Part shown: in pieces, positions 8,488 through 13,920 of the stretch
Position numbering within the stretch: the stretch's first letter is position 1
Layout: each line of letters starts with the position of its first letter
NCBI GenBank assembly: GCA_900540425.1
Contig: UQFU01000042.1
Span: 1 to 13,934, forward strand
Length of the DNA: 13,934 nucleotides
Direction of reading: 5' to 3'
From: an uncultured Alphaproteobacteria bacterium
GTDB lineage: Bacteria > Pseudomonadota > Alphaproteobacteria > RF32 > CAG-239
Translations under genes and position numbers: made by a program
Notes under the pieces: generated by a model
Databases searched by the model: none
What the model saw: only the letters and a program-made list of their open reading frames with translations
What the model was told of the DNA's origin: nothing

Positions 8488-8585
8488 TTGCCTTTCCCGG
8501 TTTGTTTTTTGGCTTATTTTATCTTTGCGGGACTTAAAATTTGCTAAAGACGATTAAAAAAATTACGATAATCATAAAAAAACTA

Positions 8586-8614
8586 TTGACGGCGGCAACT
8601 AAATATATTATCAA
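8586..8614 (+). promoter_or_regulatory. Candidate promoter of tRNA-Leu
   Basis: TTGACG (8586-8591) and TATCAA (8609-8614) are spaced by 17 nt and end 14 bp before the first base of the tRNA. The position and spacing fit a sigma70-type tRNA promoter, though the -10 box is only a partial match. Confidence 0.5.
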
Positions 8615-8628
8615 TGCCGATATCTGAT

Positions 8629-8714
8629 GGGGGTATGGCGGAACTGGTAGACGCGCTAGACTCAAAATCTTGTGGCCTCAGGCCGTGTCAGTTCGAGTCT
8701 GACTACCCCTACCA
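8629..8714 (+). tRNA. tRNA-Leu, anticodon CAA
   Basis: An 86-nt class II tRNA with encoded CCA (8712-8714). The acceptor GGGGGTA (8629-8635) pairs with TACCCCT (8704-8710). The D-stem is GCG/CGC, and the D-loop contains GG. The anticodon loop CTCAAAA (8661-8667) carries CAA (8663-8665), which reads UUG. The long variable arm is GGCC-TCA-GGCC (8674-8684). The T-stem GTCAG/CTGAC closes a TTCGAGT loop, and the discriminator is A, as expected for leucine. Two slightly odd pairs are visible: G1-U72 at the acceptor end and a U-U at the second anticodon-stem pair. All elements are otherwise intact. Confidence 0.95.
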
Positions 8715-8720
8715 ATCAGA

Positions 8721-8750
8721 AAAGCTGGAGCAACAACTTCAGCTTTTTTT
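8721..8750 (+). terminator. Terminator of tRNA-Leu
   Basis: AAAGCTGGAG (8721-8730) pairs with CTTCAGCTTT (8737-8746) around CAACAA, with one G-T pair, and runs into seven T. It starts 7 bp after the tRNA CCA end. Confidence 0.85.
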
Positions 8751-8821
8751 GTTGTCGGCATTTCTTTTTCGGCAAGGCTGCTTATATATTTTTTTTCAAA
8801 TGGCAACAAAATACTTTTTGG

Positions 8822-8842
8822 AAAAAGGCCTACGGCTTTTTT
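8822..8842 (+). terminator. Second hairpin with T run between tRNA-Leu and galE
   Basis: AAAAAGGCC (8822-8830) pairs with GGCTTTTTT (8834-8842) around TAC, with one G-T pair, giving a terminator-like hairpin about 70 bp after the first. No gene lies between the two, so it is either a back-up terminator or shields galE from read-through. Its last T residues overlap the proposed galE -35 box. Confidence 0.5.
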
Positions 8843-8869
8843 GAAAGCTGAAATTTGTGTAATTATCAT
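8841..8869 (+). promoter_or_regulatory. Candidate galE promoter
   Basis: TTGAAA (8841-8846) is followed after 17 nt by TATCAT (8864-8869), both good sigma70 matches, about 70 nt upstream of the galE ATG at 8937. Because the transcript would begin near 8876, the longer reading frame that opens at the TTG of 8841 cannot be fully translated from this promoter. Confidence 0.6.
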
Positions 8870-8936
8870 ATTCAGCTCTTGGCAAAAAAATCAAAAACCG
8901 TTAATCTGCATTTTGAACTATCTATGGAGAAAAAAG

Positions 8937-9902
8937 ATGCATATTCTGGTTATCGGGGGTGCCGGCTATATCGGCAGCCATGTGGTCAAAGCCTTAGTCG
9001 GCGCCAAACACAAAGTTACGGTTTTTGACAATCTTTCTACCGGCCTCGAAATGAATTTGTTTCCGGAAAACGGTTTTATCAAAGCTGACATTCTGGATTA
9101 TGACGCCGTAAAAAAAGCCTTGCAGAACAAAGTTGACGCAGTTGTCCACCTGGCAGCCAAAAAGGCCGTCGGGGAATCGATGGAAAAGCCTGAAAAATAT
9201 GCTCTGAACAATATTTGCGGAACGCTTAACATTTTGAACGCCATGGCCGAAACCGGCGTCAACAAGCTGGTCTTTTCATCATCGGCCGCCGTGTATGGGA
9301 ATCCCGAATATCTGCCGATTGACGAGAAACATCCGGTCAACCCGGTCAGCTTTTACGGTTTTACAAAACTTGATATTGAAAATTATATGCGCTGGTACGG
9401 GCAGCTGAAAGGGCTTCGTTTTGTTTCTCTGCGCTATTTCAACGCCGTCGGGTATGACGAAGAAGGAATTGTTCGCGGGCTGGAGAAGAATCCGCAGAAC
9501 CTGCTTCCGATTGTGATGGAAGCGCTGCTCGGAAAGCGCAGCAAAGTGCAAATCTTCGGCAATGATTATGACACGCGCGACGGCACCTGCATCCGCGACT
9601 ACATTCATGTCAGCGACCTGGCCTCCGCCCACGTATCGGCTCTGGAATATATGGCAAAAGGCGGAGAAAGCCAAATCCTTAACCTTGGAACAGAAACAGG
9701 AATCAGCGTTTTGGAGATGATAAAGGCGACCGAAGCGGCAACCGGGTGCAAAGTGCCCTATGAATTTGCCGGAAGGCGGGCGGGAGATCCGGCGGTTATT
9801 TTGGCAACGCCGGCCAAGGCGCACGAAATTTTGGGCTGGAAGGCTGTGCACAGCAGTGTTGATAACATTATAAAATCTACCTGGAAGGCTTATAACGCTT
9901 AG
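8937..9902 (+). CDS. galE: UDP-glucose 4-epimerase
   Basis: This 321-residue cytoplasmic enzyme of the extended SDR family interconverts UDP-glucose and UDP-galactose with tightly bound NAD. The Rossmann motif GGAGYIGSH is at 7-15. The catalytic Ser116 lies in FSSSAAVYG, and the Tyr140-xxx-Lys144 pair in SFYGFTK. Family blocks follow in order: SLRYFNAVG (about 164-172), then GTCIRDYIHVSDL, NLGTETGISVLE and AGRRAGDPA. It is slightly shorter than the 338-residue E. coli enzyme. The ATG at 8937 was chosen because GGAG lies 7 nt upstream and the Rossmann strand begins at residue 2. An in-frame upstream TTG overlaps the promoter. It would supply UDP-galactose for surface polysaccharide or use galactose-derived UDP-glucose. 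No other gal gene is adjacent. A 4-epimerase for a related UDP-sugar remains possible. Confidence 0.93.
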   Translation: MHILVIGGAGYIGSHVVKALVGAKHKVTVFDNLSTGLEMNLFPENGFIKADILDYDAVKKALQNKVDAVVHLAAKKAVGESMEKPEKYALNNICGTLNILNAMAETGVNKLVFSSSAAVYGNPEYLPIDEKHPVNPVSFYGFTKLDIENYMRWYGQLKGLRFVSLRYFNAVGYDEEGIVRGLEKNPQNLLPIVMEALLGKRSKVQIFGNDYDTRDGTCIRDYIHVSDLASAHVSALEYMAKGGESQILNLGTETGISVLEMIKATEAATGCKVPYEFAGRRAGDPAVILATPAKAHEILGWKAVHSSVDNIIKSTWKAYNA

Positions 9903-9932
9903 GCTATATAGCAATTATATCTATAAATCTTT

Positions 9933-9976
9933 TCTGTTAACTTTTTGGTAATATATTTACGATATCTGTTGAACAG
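9933..9976 (+). promoter_or_regulatory. Candidate extended -10 promoter with flanking TCTGTT(G)AAC motifs
   Basis: TG-G-TAATAT (9946-9954) has the form of an extended -10 element about 45 nt before the ATG at 9997. TCTGTTAAC (9933-9941) lies just upstream of it, and the palindrome CTGTTGAACAG (9966-9976) just after the expected start point. These are positions where a repressor could bind. A third copy, TCTGTTGAAC, occurs at 10165-10174. This is pattern evidence only. Confidence 0.35.
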
Positions 9977-9996
9977 TTTTTTATGGAGAATAAAAA

Positions 9997-10161
9997 ATGT
10001 CGAAGATAAATATTGCAAACTATATTATCGGAGAGCTGGCGGCAGAAAAAACAATACGTTTGGATGCGGCTGAGAGAATCACCCTCATTGACAATTTGAT
10101 TGACCGGTGGTCTCGCAAAGAATATTTTCAACCGGATTTTCCGGAAAACGGCATAATCTGA
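9997..10161 (+). CDS. 54-residue protein of unknown function
   Basis: A short frame from ATG 9997 to TGA 10159-10161 encodes 54 residues: MSKINIANYIIGELAAEKTI, then RLDAAERITLIDNLIDRW and a short polar tail ending ENGII. GGAG (9985-9988) lies 8 nt before the ATG, a good ribosome site very like that of galE upstream. The residue pattern suggests two amphipathic helices. There is no signal peptide, membrane segment or metal motif. It lies 94 bp after galE and 36 bp before the UPF0173 gene, in the same direction, so it may share a transcript with the latter. I do not recognise the family. The ribosome site and the plausible helix pattern support a real gene. Confidence 0.65.
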   Translation: MSKINIANYIIGELAAEKTIRLDAAERITLIDNLIDRWSRKEYFQPDFPENGII

Positions 10162-10197
10162 ACTTCTGTTGAACTTTAGAATACGGGTGCGGGAAAA

Positions 10198-10914
10198 ATG
10201 GTTGAGCAGGTTGATTTTGGCAATGTCCGTCTCAGTTATCTCGGACACAGCGGTTTTATTATGCAGACGGGGAAGCATCATATTGTCGTTGATCCGTTTT
10301 TGACCAATGCGCCGATGGCGCGCCAAAAGCCGAAAGACATTGCGGCAACCGACATTCTGCTTACGCACGGGCATGCCGACCATCTTGGCGATGCCGTTGA
10401 AATCAGCAAAAACAATCATGCTAAAATTACTGCCGTTTGGGAATTGGCGCAATGGTGCGCGAATCAGGGCGCCGAAACAATTCCGGTGCCTATCGGCGTT
10501 ACCCAATGTTATGACTGGGGCAAAGCAATTTTTCGGCCGGCCGTTCACAGCGGGCTGCTTCCGAACGGGCAAAGCTTTGGCCCGGCGGCCGGAATTATTT
10601 TTGATTTCGGAGACTTAAAAATTTATCATCTCGGCGACACGGCCATTAATCCCGATATAAAATTCGTCGGCGAATTTTATCGTCCGGACGTGGCGCTTAT
10701 TCCTATCGGAGGGCGCGTTAACCTGGATATCTGCCAAGCGGTTGACGCTGCGCAATGGCTGGGAGTCAAAACCGTTATTCCGACACATTACGACCTGTTC
10801 ACCCAGGGACTGGTCGACCCGTATGACTTTCAACGGGAAATCGAACTCAAAACCAAAATTGAATGCATTGTCATGGAACCGAAACCTTCGGAAAGGAAAG
10901 TTTCGGCCCTTTAG
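10198..10914 (+). CDS. UPF0173 metal-dependent hydrolase (metallo-beta-lactamase fold)
   Basis: A 238-residue cytoplasmic protein of the UPF0173 family, predicted metal-dependent hydrolases related to the RNase Z/UlaG branch of the metallo-beta-lactamase fold. The metal ligands are visible: THGHADH (56-62, with His57, His59, Asp61 and His62), His117 in AVHSG, Asp147 in HLGDTA and His197 in PTHYD. The N-terminal YLGHSGF (14-20) is also typical. The length is close to the usual ~226-230 residues. The physiological substrate of the family is not settled. The ATG at 10198 follows only a weak GGG, 5 nt upstream. It is probably co-transcribed with the 54-aa gene 36 bp upstream. No obvious terminator follows within 60 bp. 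Confidence 0.92.
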   Translation: MVEQVDFGNVRLSYLGHSGFIMQTGKHHIVVDPFLTNAPMARQKPKDIAATDILLTHGHADHLGDAVEISKNNHAKITAVWELAQWCANQGAETIPVPIGVTQCYDWGKAIFRPAVHSGLLPNGQSFGPAAGIIFDFGDLKIYHLGDTAINPDIKFVGEFYRPDVALIPIGGRVNLDICQAVDAAQWLGVKTVIPTHYDLFTQGLVDPYDFQREIELKTKIECIVMEPKPSERKVSAL

Positions 10915-10991
10915 CTGTACCGGCGGCATAAGCGTTCCATAAGTATTTGAGTAATCTAATTTTTCGATACCTGGTGTATTATTTTACGGTC

Positions 10992-11020
10992 TGTACAAAT
11001 CAAATTATTTACGCTATATT
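10992..11020 (+). promoter_or_regulatory. Candidate promoter of the 70-aa gene
   Basis: TGTACA (10992-10997; four of six -35 bases) and TATATT (11015-11020) are separated by 17 nt, about 57 nt before the ATG at 11078. The rest of the 163-bp gap after the UPF0173 gene is AT-rich, with nothing else recognised. Confidence 0.4.
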
Positions 11021-11077
11021 AGCAATACAACGTCAGATGTAACAAAATATTAAATGTTGTGGTTATAAGGAGGTACT

Positions 11078-11290
11078 ATGTCAAACCAAATTGATGCGAC
11101 TACCCGGACCAAAGTTGAAAATAACGTTGTGTTAATCAGCAAAATTTATGAAAGTTTTGAGGCGCTTGAAGAAACCTTAGGAATGCTCAAGCTGGAAGAG
11201 CCGCTGTTTATTACCTATGTGGCCAAAAAAACCTTTGCCAATGCGGTTTTTAAGAATATCAAGAAAGATTCCCAAACCAAACTGAATTAA
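11078..11290 (+). CDS. 70-residue protein of unknown function
   Basis: The frame from ATG 11078 to the TAA ending at 11290 encodes 70 residues. A near-perfect Shine-Dalgarno, AAGGAGGT, lies about 4 nt before the ATG, the strongest in the window, so high translation is likely. The protein is acidic in the middle (YESFEALEETLGMLKLEEPL, about 24-43) and basic at the end (KNIKKDSQTKLN). It has no Cys, signal peptide or membrane segment. The pattern suggests a helical cytoplasmic protein. It is a single-gene unit with its own candidate promoter and a following GC-rich hairpin. I do not recognise the family and propose no function. Confidence 0.75.
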   Translation: MSNQIDATTRTKVENNVVLISKIYESFEALEETLGMLKLEEPLFITYVAKKTFANAVFKNIKKDSQTKLN

Positions 11291-11309
11291 AAACGGCGCC
11301 ACTAAAATA

Positions 11310-11346
11310 CGGCGTCGGAAGGCAGAACCGGCGCCGCATTATTTTA
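11310..11346. terminator. GC-rich hairpin between the 70-aa gene and the MlaC-like gene
   Basis: CGGCGTCGG (11310-11318) pairs with CCGGCGCCG (11328-11336), nine pairs with one G-T, followed by an AT-rich ATTATTTTAATT stretch. An upstream CGGCGCC (11294-11300) could instead pair with GGCGTCG (11311-11317), so two exclusive folds are possible. It lies between convergent stops and most likely terminates both genes, although the T runs are imperfect. Confidence 0.6.
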
Positions 11347-11353
11347 ATTGCGC

Positions 11354-12010
11354 CTATTTTTCCCGCAAGCGCAGGTTATTTGCCTTTTCGGCGGAAGAAG
11401 TCATGTTTTCAAGATCTTCAAGAAACCATTCGACATCGCCGTCATCGGCAGCGAACAGCTCATAAAAGCGCGTCCGGTAAGATAATATCAGGCTGCTTTC
11501 TGCCAGCTTCAGATCAATAATCCGAAGCTCCGAGTTTTTCTCGGCCAAGCGAAAAGTCACTAAAAACACTTGCGGCTTTTCCTGCTCGTTTTTGCCTCCG
11601 ACATCGACAGCCGCGGTAACGTCAACGTAGGCATCGCCGCTTTTTGCGCCGGTAACCGCAAAGCTTATCCGCTGTTCAAAACTCAGAGGAAACCCCTTAT
11701 ACACGCTTATTGCATAGCGTTTGAATATTTTTTGATAACGCGCCTGTTGTTCCGCAGACATTTGCCGCCAGTATTTTCCAACCACAAACTTGCCGATGTA
11801 ATCCAAATCGACATGTTTAAAAAAAAGCTCGTCCAACTGCCGGTATTTTTTTTGCAGGTCCGGCTCGTTAAAAGTATCCAGCAGTACCCTGCCCTTATCA
11901 TTCACCCAATCTTTGGCTTTTTGCGAATCTATCGGCGCGGCAAAGACGGAAAAACTGCAGAACAGCCACAAACAAACGATAATAAGTTGCAAAAAATGGT
12001 TACGTTTCAT
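11354..12010 (-). CDS. mlaC: MlaC/Ttg2-family periplasmic phospholipid-binding protein
   Basis: This 218-residue protein belongs to the Tol_Tol_Ttg2/MlaC family, periplasmic carriers that shuttle phospholipids between the outer-membrane MlaA complex and the inner-membrane MlaFEDB transporter. Residues 1-24 form a clear signal peptide, with basic MKRNH, a hydrophobic core and VFA before the likely cut. The mature part has the family pattern: LLDTFNEPDLQKKYRQLDEL, then DYIGKFVVGKYWRQMSAEQQ (about 69-88), YKGF and a C-terminal RIIDLKLAESSLI. The ATG at 12010 was preferred over an upstream in-frame ATG at 12103 because the signal peptide starts there and AAGG lies about 9 nt ahead. No mlaA, D, E or F gene is adjacent, which is unusual for an Mla carrier, so a hopanoid-linked or other paralogue is possible. 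Confidence 0.8.
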   Translation of the reverse strand: MKRNHFLQLIIVCLWLFCSFSVFAAPIDSQKAKDWVNDKGRVLLDTFNEPDLQKKYRQLDELFFKHVDLDYIGKFVVGKYWRQMSAEQQARYQKIFKRYAISVYKGFPLSFEQRISFAVTGAKSGDAYVDVTAAVDVGGKNEQEKPQVFLVTFRLAEKNSELRIIDLKLAESSLILSYRTRFYELFAADDGDVEWFLEDLENMTSSAEKANNLRLREK

Positions 12011-12046
12011 AAAAAAATACCTTATAGTTAATTTAAGTTTTATCTC

Positions 12047-12055
12047 ATTATAGCA
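12047..12055 (-). promoter_or_regulatory. Extended -10 promoter of the MlaC-like gene
   Basis: Reading leftward, the sequence TGCTATAAT is a perfect extended -10 (TGnTATAAT), about 37 nt upstream of the ATG at 12010. No good -35 is visible, which extended -10 promoters tolerate. Its hexamer reads ATTATA on the opposite strand, only about 18 nt before the divergent gene's ATG at 12070, so the two promoters must overlap. Confidence 0.65.
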
Positions 12056-12069
12056 CATTGGTAAAAAAA

Positions 12070-13086
12070 ATGAAACTGAAATGGTTATTCTTTGCATGGG
12101 CAATTTTGGCGGCTTTTCCGGCAGCAGCAGCGCCTTCCGCCGGGTTGAGGTTCATCAAATCCGACGGGGTTATCCGCTGCGGAACCGACTTGTCCAACAA
12201 CGCCTACAGCCACAAAAACGATGACGGCCAATGGGAAGGCATCGACCCGACTTTATGCAGCATTTTTGCCATGGCTATTTTTGGGAATCCCGGAAATTAC
12301 GAAATGGTGAACATTCCTCCCGAACAGGCCGACAGCGCCCTGGCGACGAGAAAAGTCGACGTTATGCTCGGAAACTCCTATAGTACGGCAAGCTCAGAGC
12401 TTTCGGGCCATGCCTTGCCGGCAGCAACCATTTATCACGACCGTTTGGTTTTTCTGGCCAAGACAGAAGAACAGCCCAAGTCGATGGAAGATTTTGCCAA
12501 TCAAAACGTTTGCATTACCGTCCGTTCTCCCGATCTGCAAAACTTTGAGCAATATGTGCGCACTTATGACCTCAAATTTCATCAACTCAGATTTGCCAAT
12601 TTTGCCAGCGCCAAGGCTTCTTTTTTGCTTAACCGCTGCAAACTTCTGGTTGGCTATGAAACGGTTTTGGCCGATATGAAAAAAGGTTTTGCCAACCGCA
12701 AAGACATTGTAATGCTTCCGGAAGAAATGGACGTTCGGCCGGTTTATGCCCTGGTTGCCAAAGACAACGGCGACTTGCAGGCGATTATCAAATGGATTGT
12801 CAACGCCTTGATTATGGCGGAGGAATATGACATAAACTCGAAAAATGTCGTCATCATGACCGGGGACAACAACCTGTCGCTGCGCAACCTGCTCGGCTCC
12901 AACCCCGACATTTGGAAAAAGCTTGACCTACAGCCGGACTGGCTGAAAAAGGCCGTAAAACTATATGGAAATTACGGTGAAATTTATGACAAGAATCTGG
13001 GGCAGAAATCGCCGTTAAAGCTGCAACGAAACCGCAGCCGCCTCATCAAAGACGGCGGAATGCTCAAATCGCAAGCTTTTTTGTAA
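12070..13086 (+). CDS. AapJ/BztA-like periplasmic solute-binding protein (SBP family 3), orphan
   Basis: A 338-residue secreted protein with a signal peptide (about 1-21, AAFPAAAA before the cut). The SBP_bac_3 fold begins at GVIRCGTD (33-40), continues through QWEGIDPTLCSIFAMAIFG (54-72), and has the AapJ-type tail PDWLKKAVKLYGNYGEIYDKNLG (about 289-311) with IKDGGM near the end. AapJ/BztA proteins feed general L-amino-acid ABC importers. Here no permease or ATPase gene is adjacent. The arginine that holds the amino-acid carboxylate in this family falls in TASSELSG (106-113), where a Ser or Glu replaces it, so the ligand may not be an ordinary amino acid. The ATG at 12070 was chosen for the signal peptide; no ribosome site precedes it, which suggests a very short leader. 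It overlaps the convergent esterase by 23 bp. Confidence 0.85.
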   Translation: MKLKWLFFAWAILAAFPAAAAPSAGLRFIKSDGVIRCGTDLSNNAYSHKNDDGQWEGIDPTLCSIFAMAIFGNPGNYEMVNIPPEQADSALATRKVDVMLGNSYSTASSELSGHALPAATIYHDRLVFLAKTEEQPKSMEDFANQNVCITVRSPDLQNFEQYVRTYDLKFHQLRFANFASAKASFLLNRCKLLVGYETVLADMKKGFANRKDIVMLPEEMDVRPVYALVAKDNGDLQAIIKWIVNALIMAEEYDINSKNVVIMTGDNNLSLRNLLGSNPDIWKKLDLQPDWLKKAVKLYGNYGEIYDKNLGQKSPLKLQRNRSRLIKDGGMLKSQAFL

Positions 13087-13768
13087 AATTCTGATTGATA
13101 AAACAAGCGGCGCGAAGCAGTCCTTCTTCGGTAACGCGGTGCTGTCCGCCGGGGATAACGCAGGTTTGGACATCACAGCCGATTTGCTGCAACTGGCGTT
13201 TGGTAAACGCCATGGCTTCCGGCCGCACCAGGTTGTCTTCATTGCCATGAATCAGCAAAGTATCCGGAGCCGTTCGGGCATGTTTGAGCAAATAGGAATG
13301 CGGCGTGATAATTCCGCTGAAACTTATGCAGCCGCCGATTTTTTCGTCCTGCATCAGGGAAACATAAATTGCAACCATGGCTCCCTGAGAAAAACCGCAG
13401 ACATATAAATCTTTTGCTTCCAAGCCGTAATCGTCCAGACGCTCTTGCAAATACGGATTCAGATAGGAAAAGGCTTCGGCCAGCCCCAATCCCATCCGGT
13501 TATAAATTTCAGCGCATTCTTCCATTGTCGGTACAAATTTTCGGGCATCATCGGGGTCAAAACGGTGCATTGAGTACCATTGGCGTTTGTTATCCAAGAT
13601 TTCGCAAATTTCCGGTGCCTGGGGAATATGAACGGCAGAATCGGGAAGATGGTCCAACAACGGCTGCAGACGCCGATCCAAGGCCGGAGCACTGTCAATA
13701 TAGCCATGCAGAAAAACAACCAATTTCTGCGGCTGACCGTTAACATGAACAATCTCTTCGTTAATCAT
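13064..13768 (-). CDS. Phospholipase/carboxylesterase-family serine hydrolase
   Basis: This 234-residue alpha/beta hydrolase is related to the carboxylesterase/YpfH group, serine esterases acting on short acyl or thioester bonds. The triad is visible: Ser127 in the nucleophile elbow GFSQGA, Asp178 in HGNEDNLV and His210 in GGQHRV. The oxyanion region is FLHGYIDS (19-26). The length matches the family (about 220-235). It has no signal peptide, so it is cytoplasmic. The ATG at 13768 has AGGG about 9 nt upstream. Its last 23 bp overlap the end of the convergent binding-protein gene. The precise substrate cannot be read from sequence. Confidence 0.9.
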   Translation of the reverse strand: MINEEIVHVNGQPQKLVVFLHGYIDSAPALDRRLQPLLDHLPDSAVHIPQAPEICEILDNKRQWYSMHRFDPDDARKFVPTMEECAEIYNRMGLGLAEAFSYLNPYLQERLDDYGLEAKDLYVCGFSQGAMVAIYVSLMQDEKIGGCISFSGIITPHSYLLKHARTAPDTLLIHGNEDNLVRPEAMAFTKRQLQQIGCDVQTCVIPGGQHRVTEEGLLRAACFINQNFTKKLAI

Positions 13769-13858
13769 CGAAAAGCCCTTTATATTTTTACGGCAATACT
13801 ATAATCCGACAATCCTTAATGATACCTTAATTTACGGAAAATTCCCGGTTTAATGGCA

Positions 13859-13920
13859 CCCGCACGGCGGGAGCGCGGACAGCGCCCGAGGGCGGGGACG
13901 CCCCGCGGCGAACGGTTCGC
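13859..13920. repeat. GC-rich cluster of four consecutive small hairpins
   Basis: Four back-to-back inverted repeats fill 62 bp: CCCGC-ACG-GCGGG (13859-13871), GCGC-GGACA-GCGC (13873-13885), GCGGGG-ACG-CCCCGC (13892-13906) and GCGAA-CGG-TTCGC (13908-13920). The stretch is far richer in G+C than the AT-rich spacer before it (about 13770-13855). The first and third hairpins share the ACG loop and have mutually complementary arms. No convincing coding frame was seen. It could be a dispersed repeat, a structured RNA, or the edge of a mobile or attachment element. The window ends 14 bp later. Confidence 0.5.

Noticed and set aside
8614..8844. Frame reading MAELVDALDSKSCG across the tRNA
   Set aside because: This is the familiar false protein obtained by translating a class II tRNA-Leu gene. 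The tRNA structure explains the sequence.
8841..8936. 32-residue N-terminal extension of GalE from a TTG at 8841
   Set aside because: The Rossmann fold begins right after the ATG at 8937, which has a good ribosome site. The TTG belongs to the candidate -35 box.
9279..9914. Open frame of 211 codons on the - strand over galE
   Set aside because: It is antisense to the NAD-binding and catalytic motifs of galE and has no independent support.
12011..12103. 31-residue N-terminal extension of the MlaC-like protein
   Set aside because: It would bury the signal peptide and cover the extended -10 promoter and the divergent gene start.
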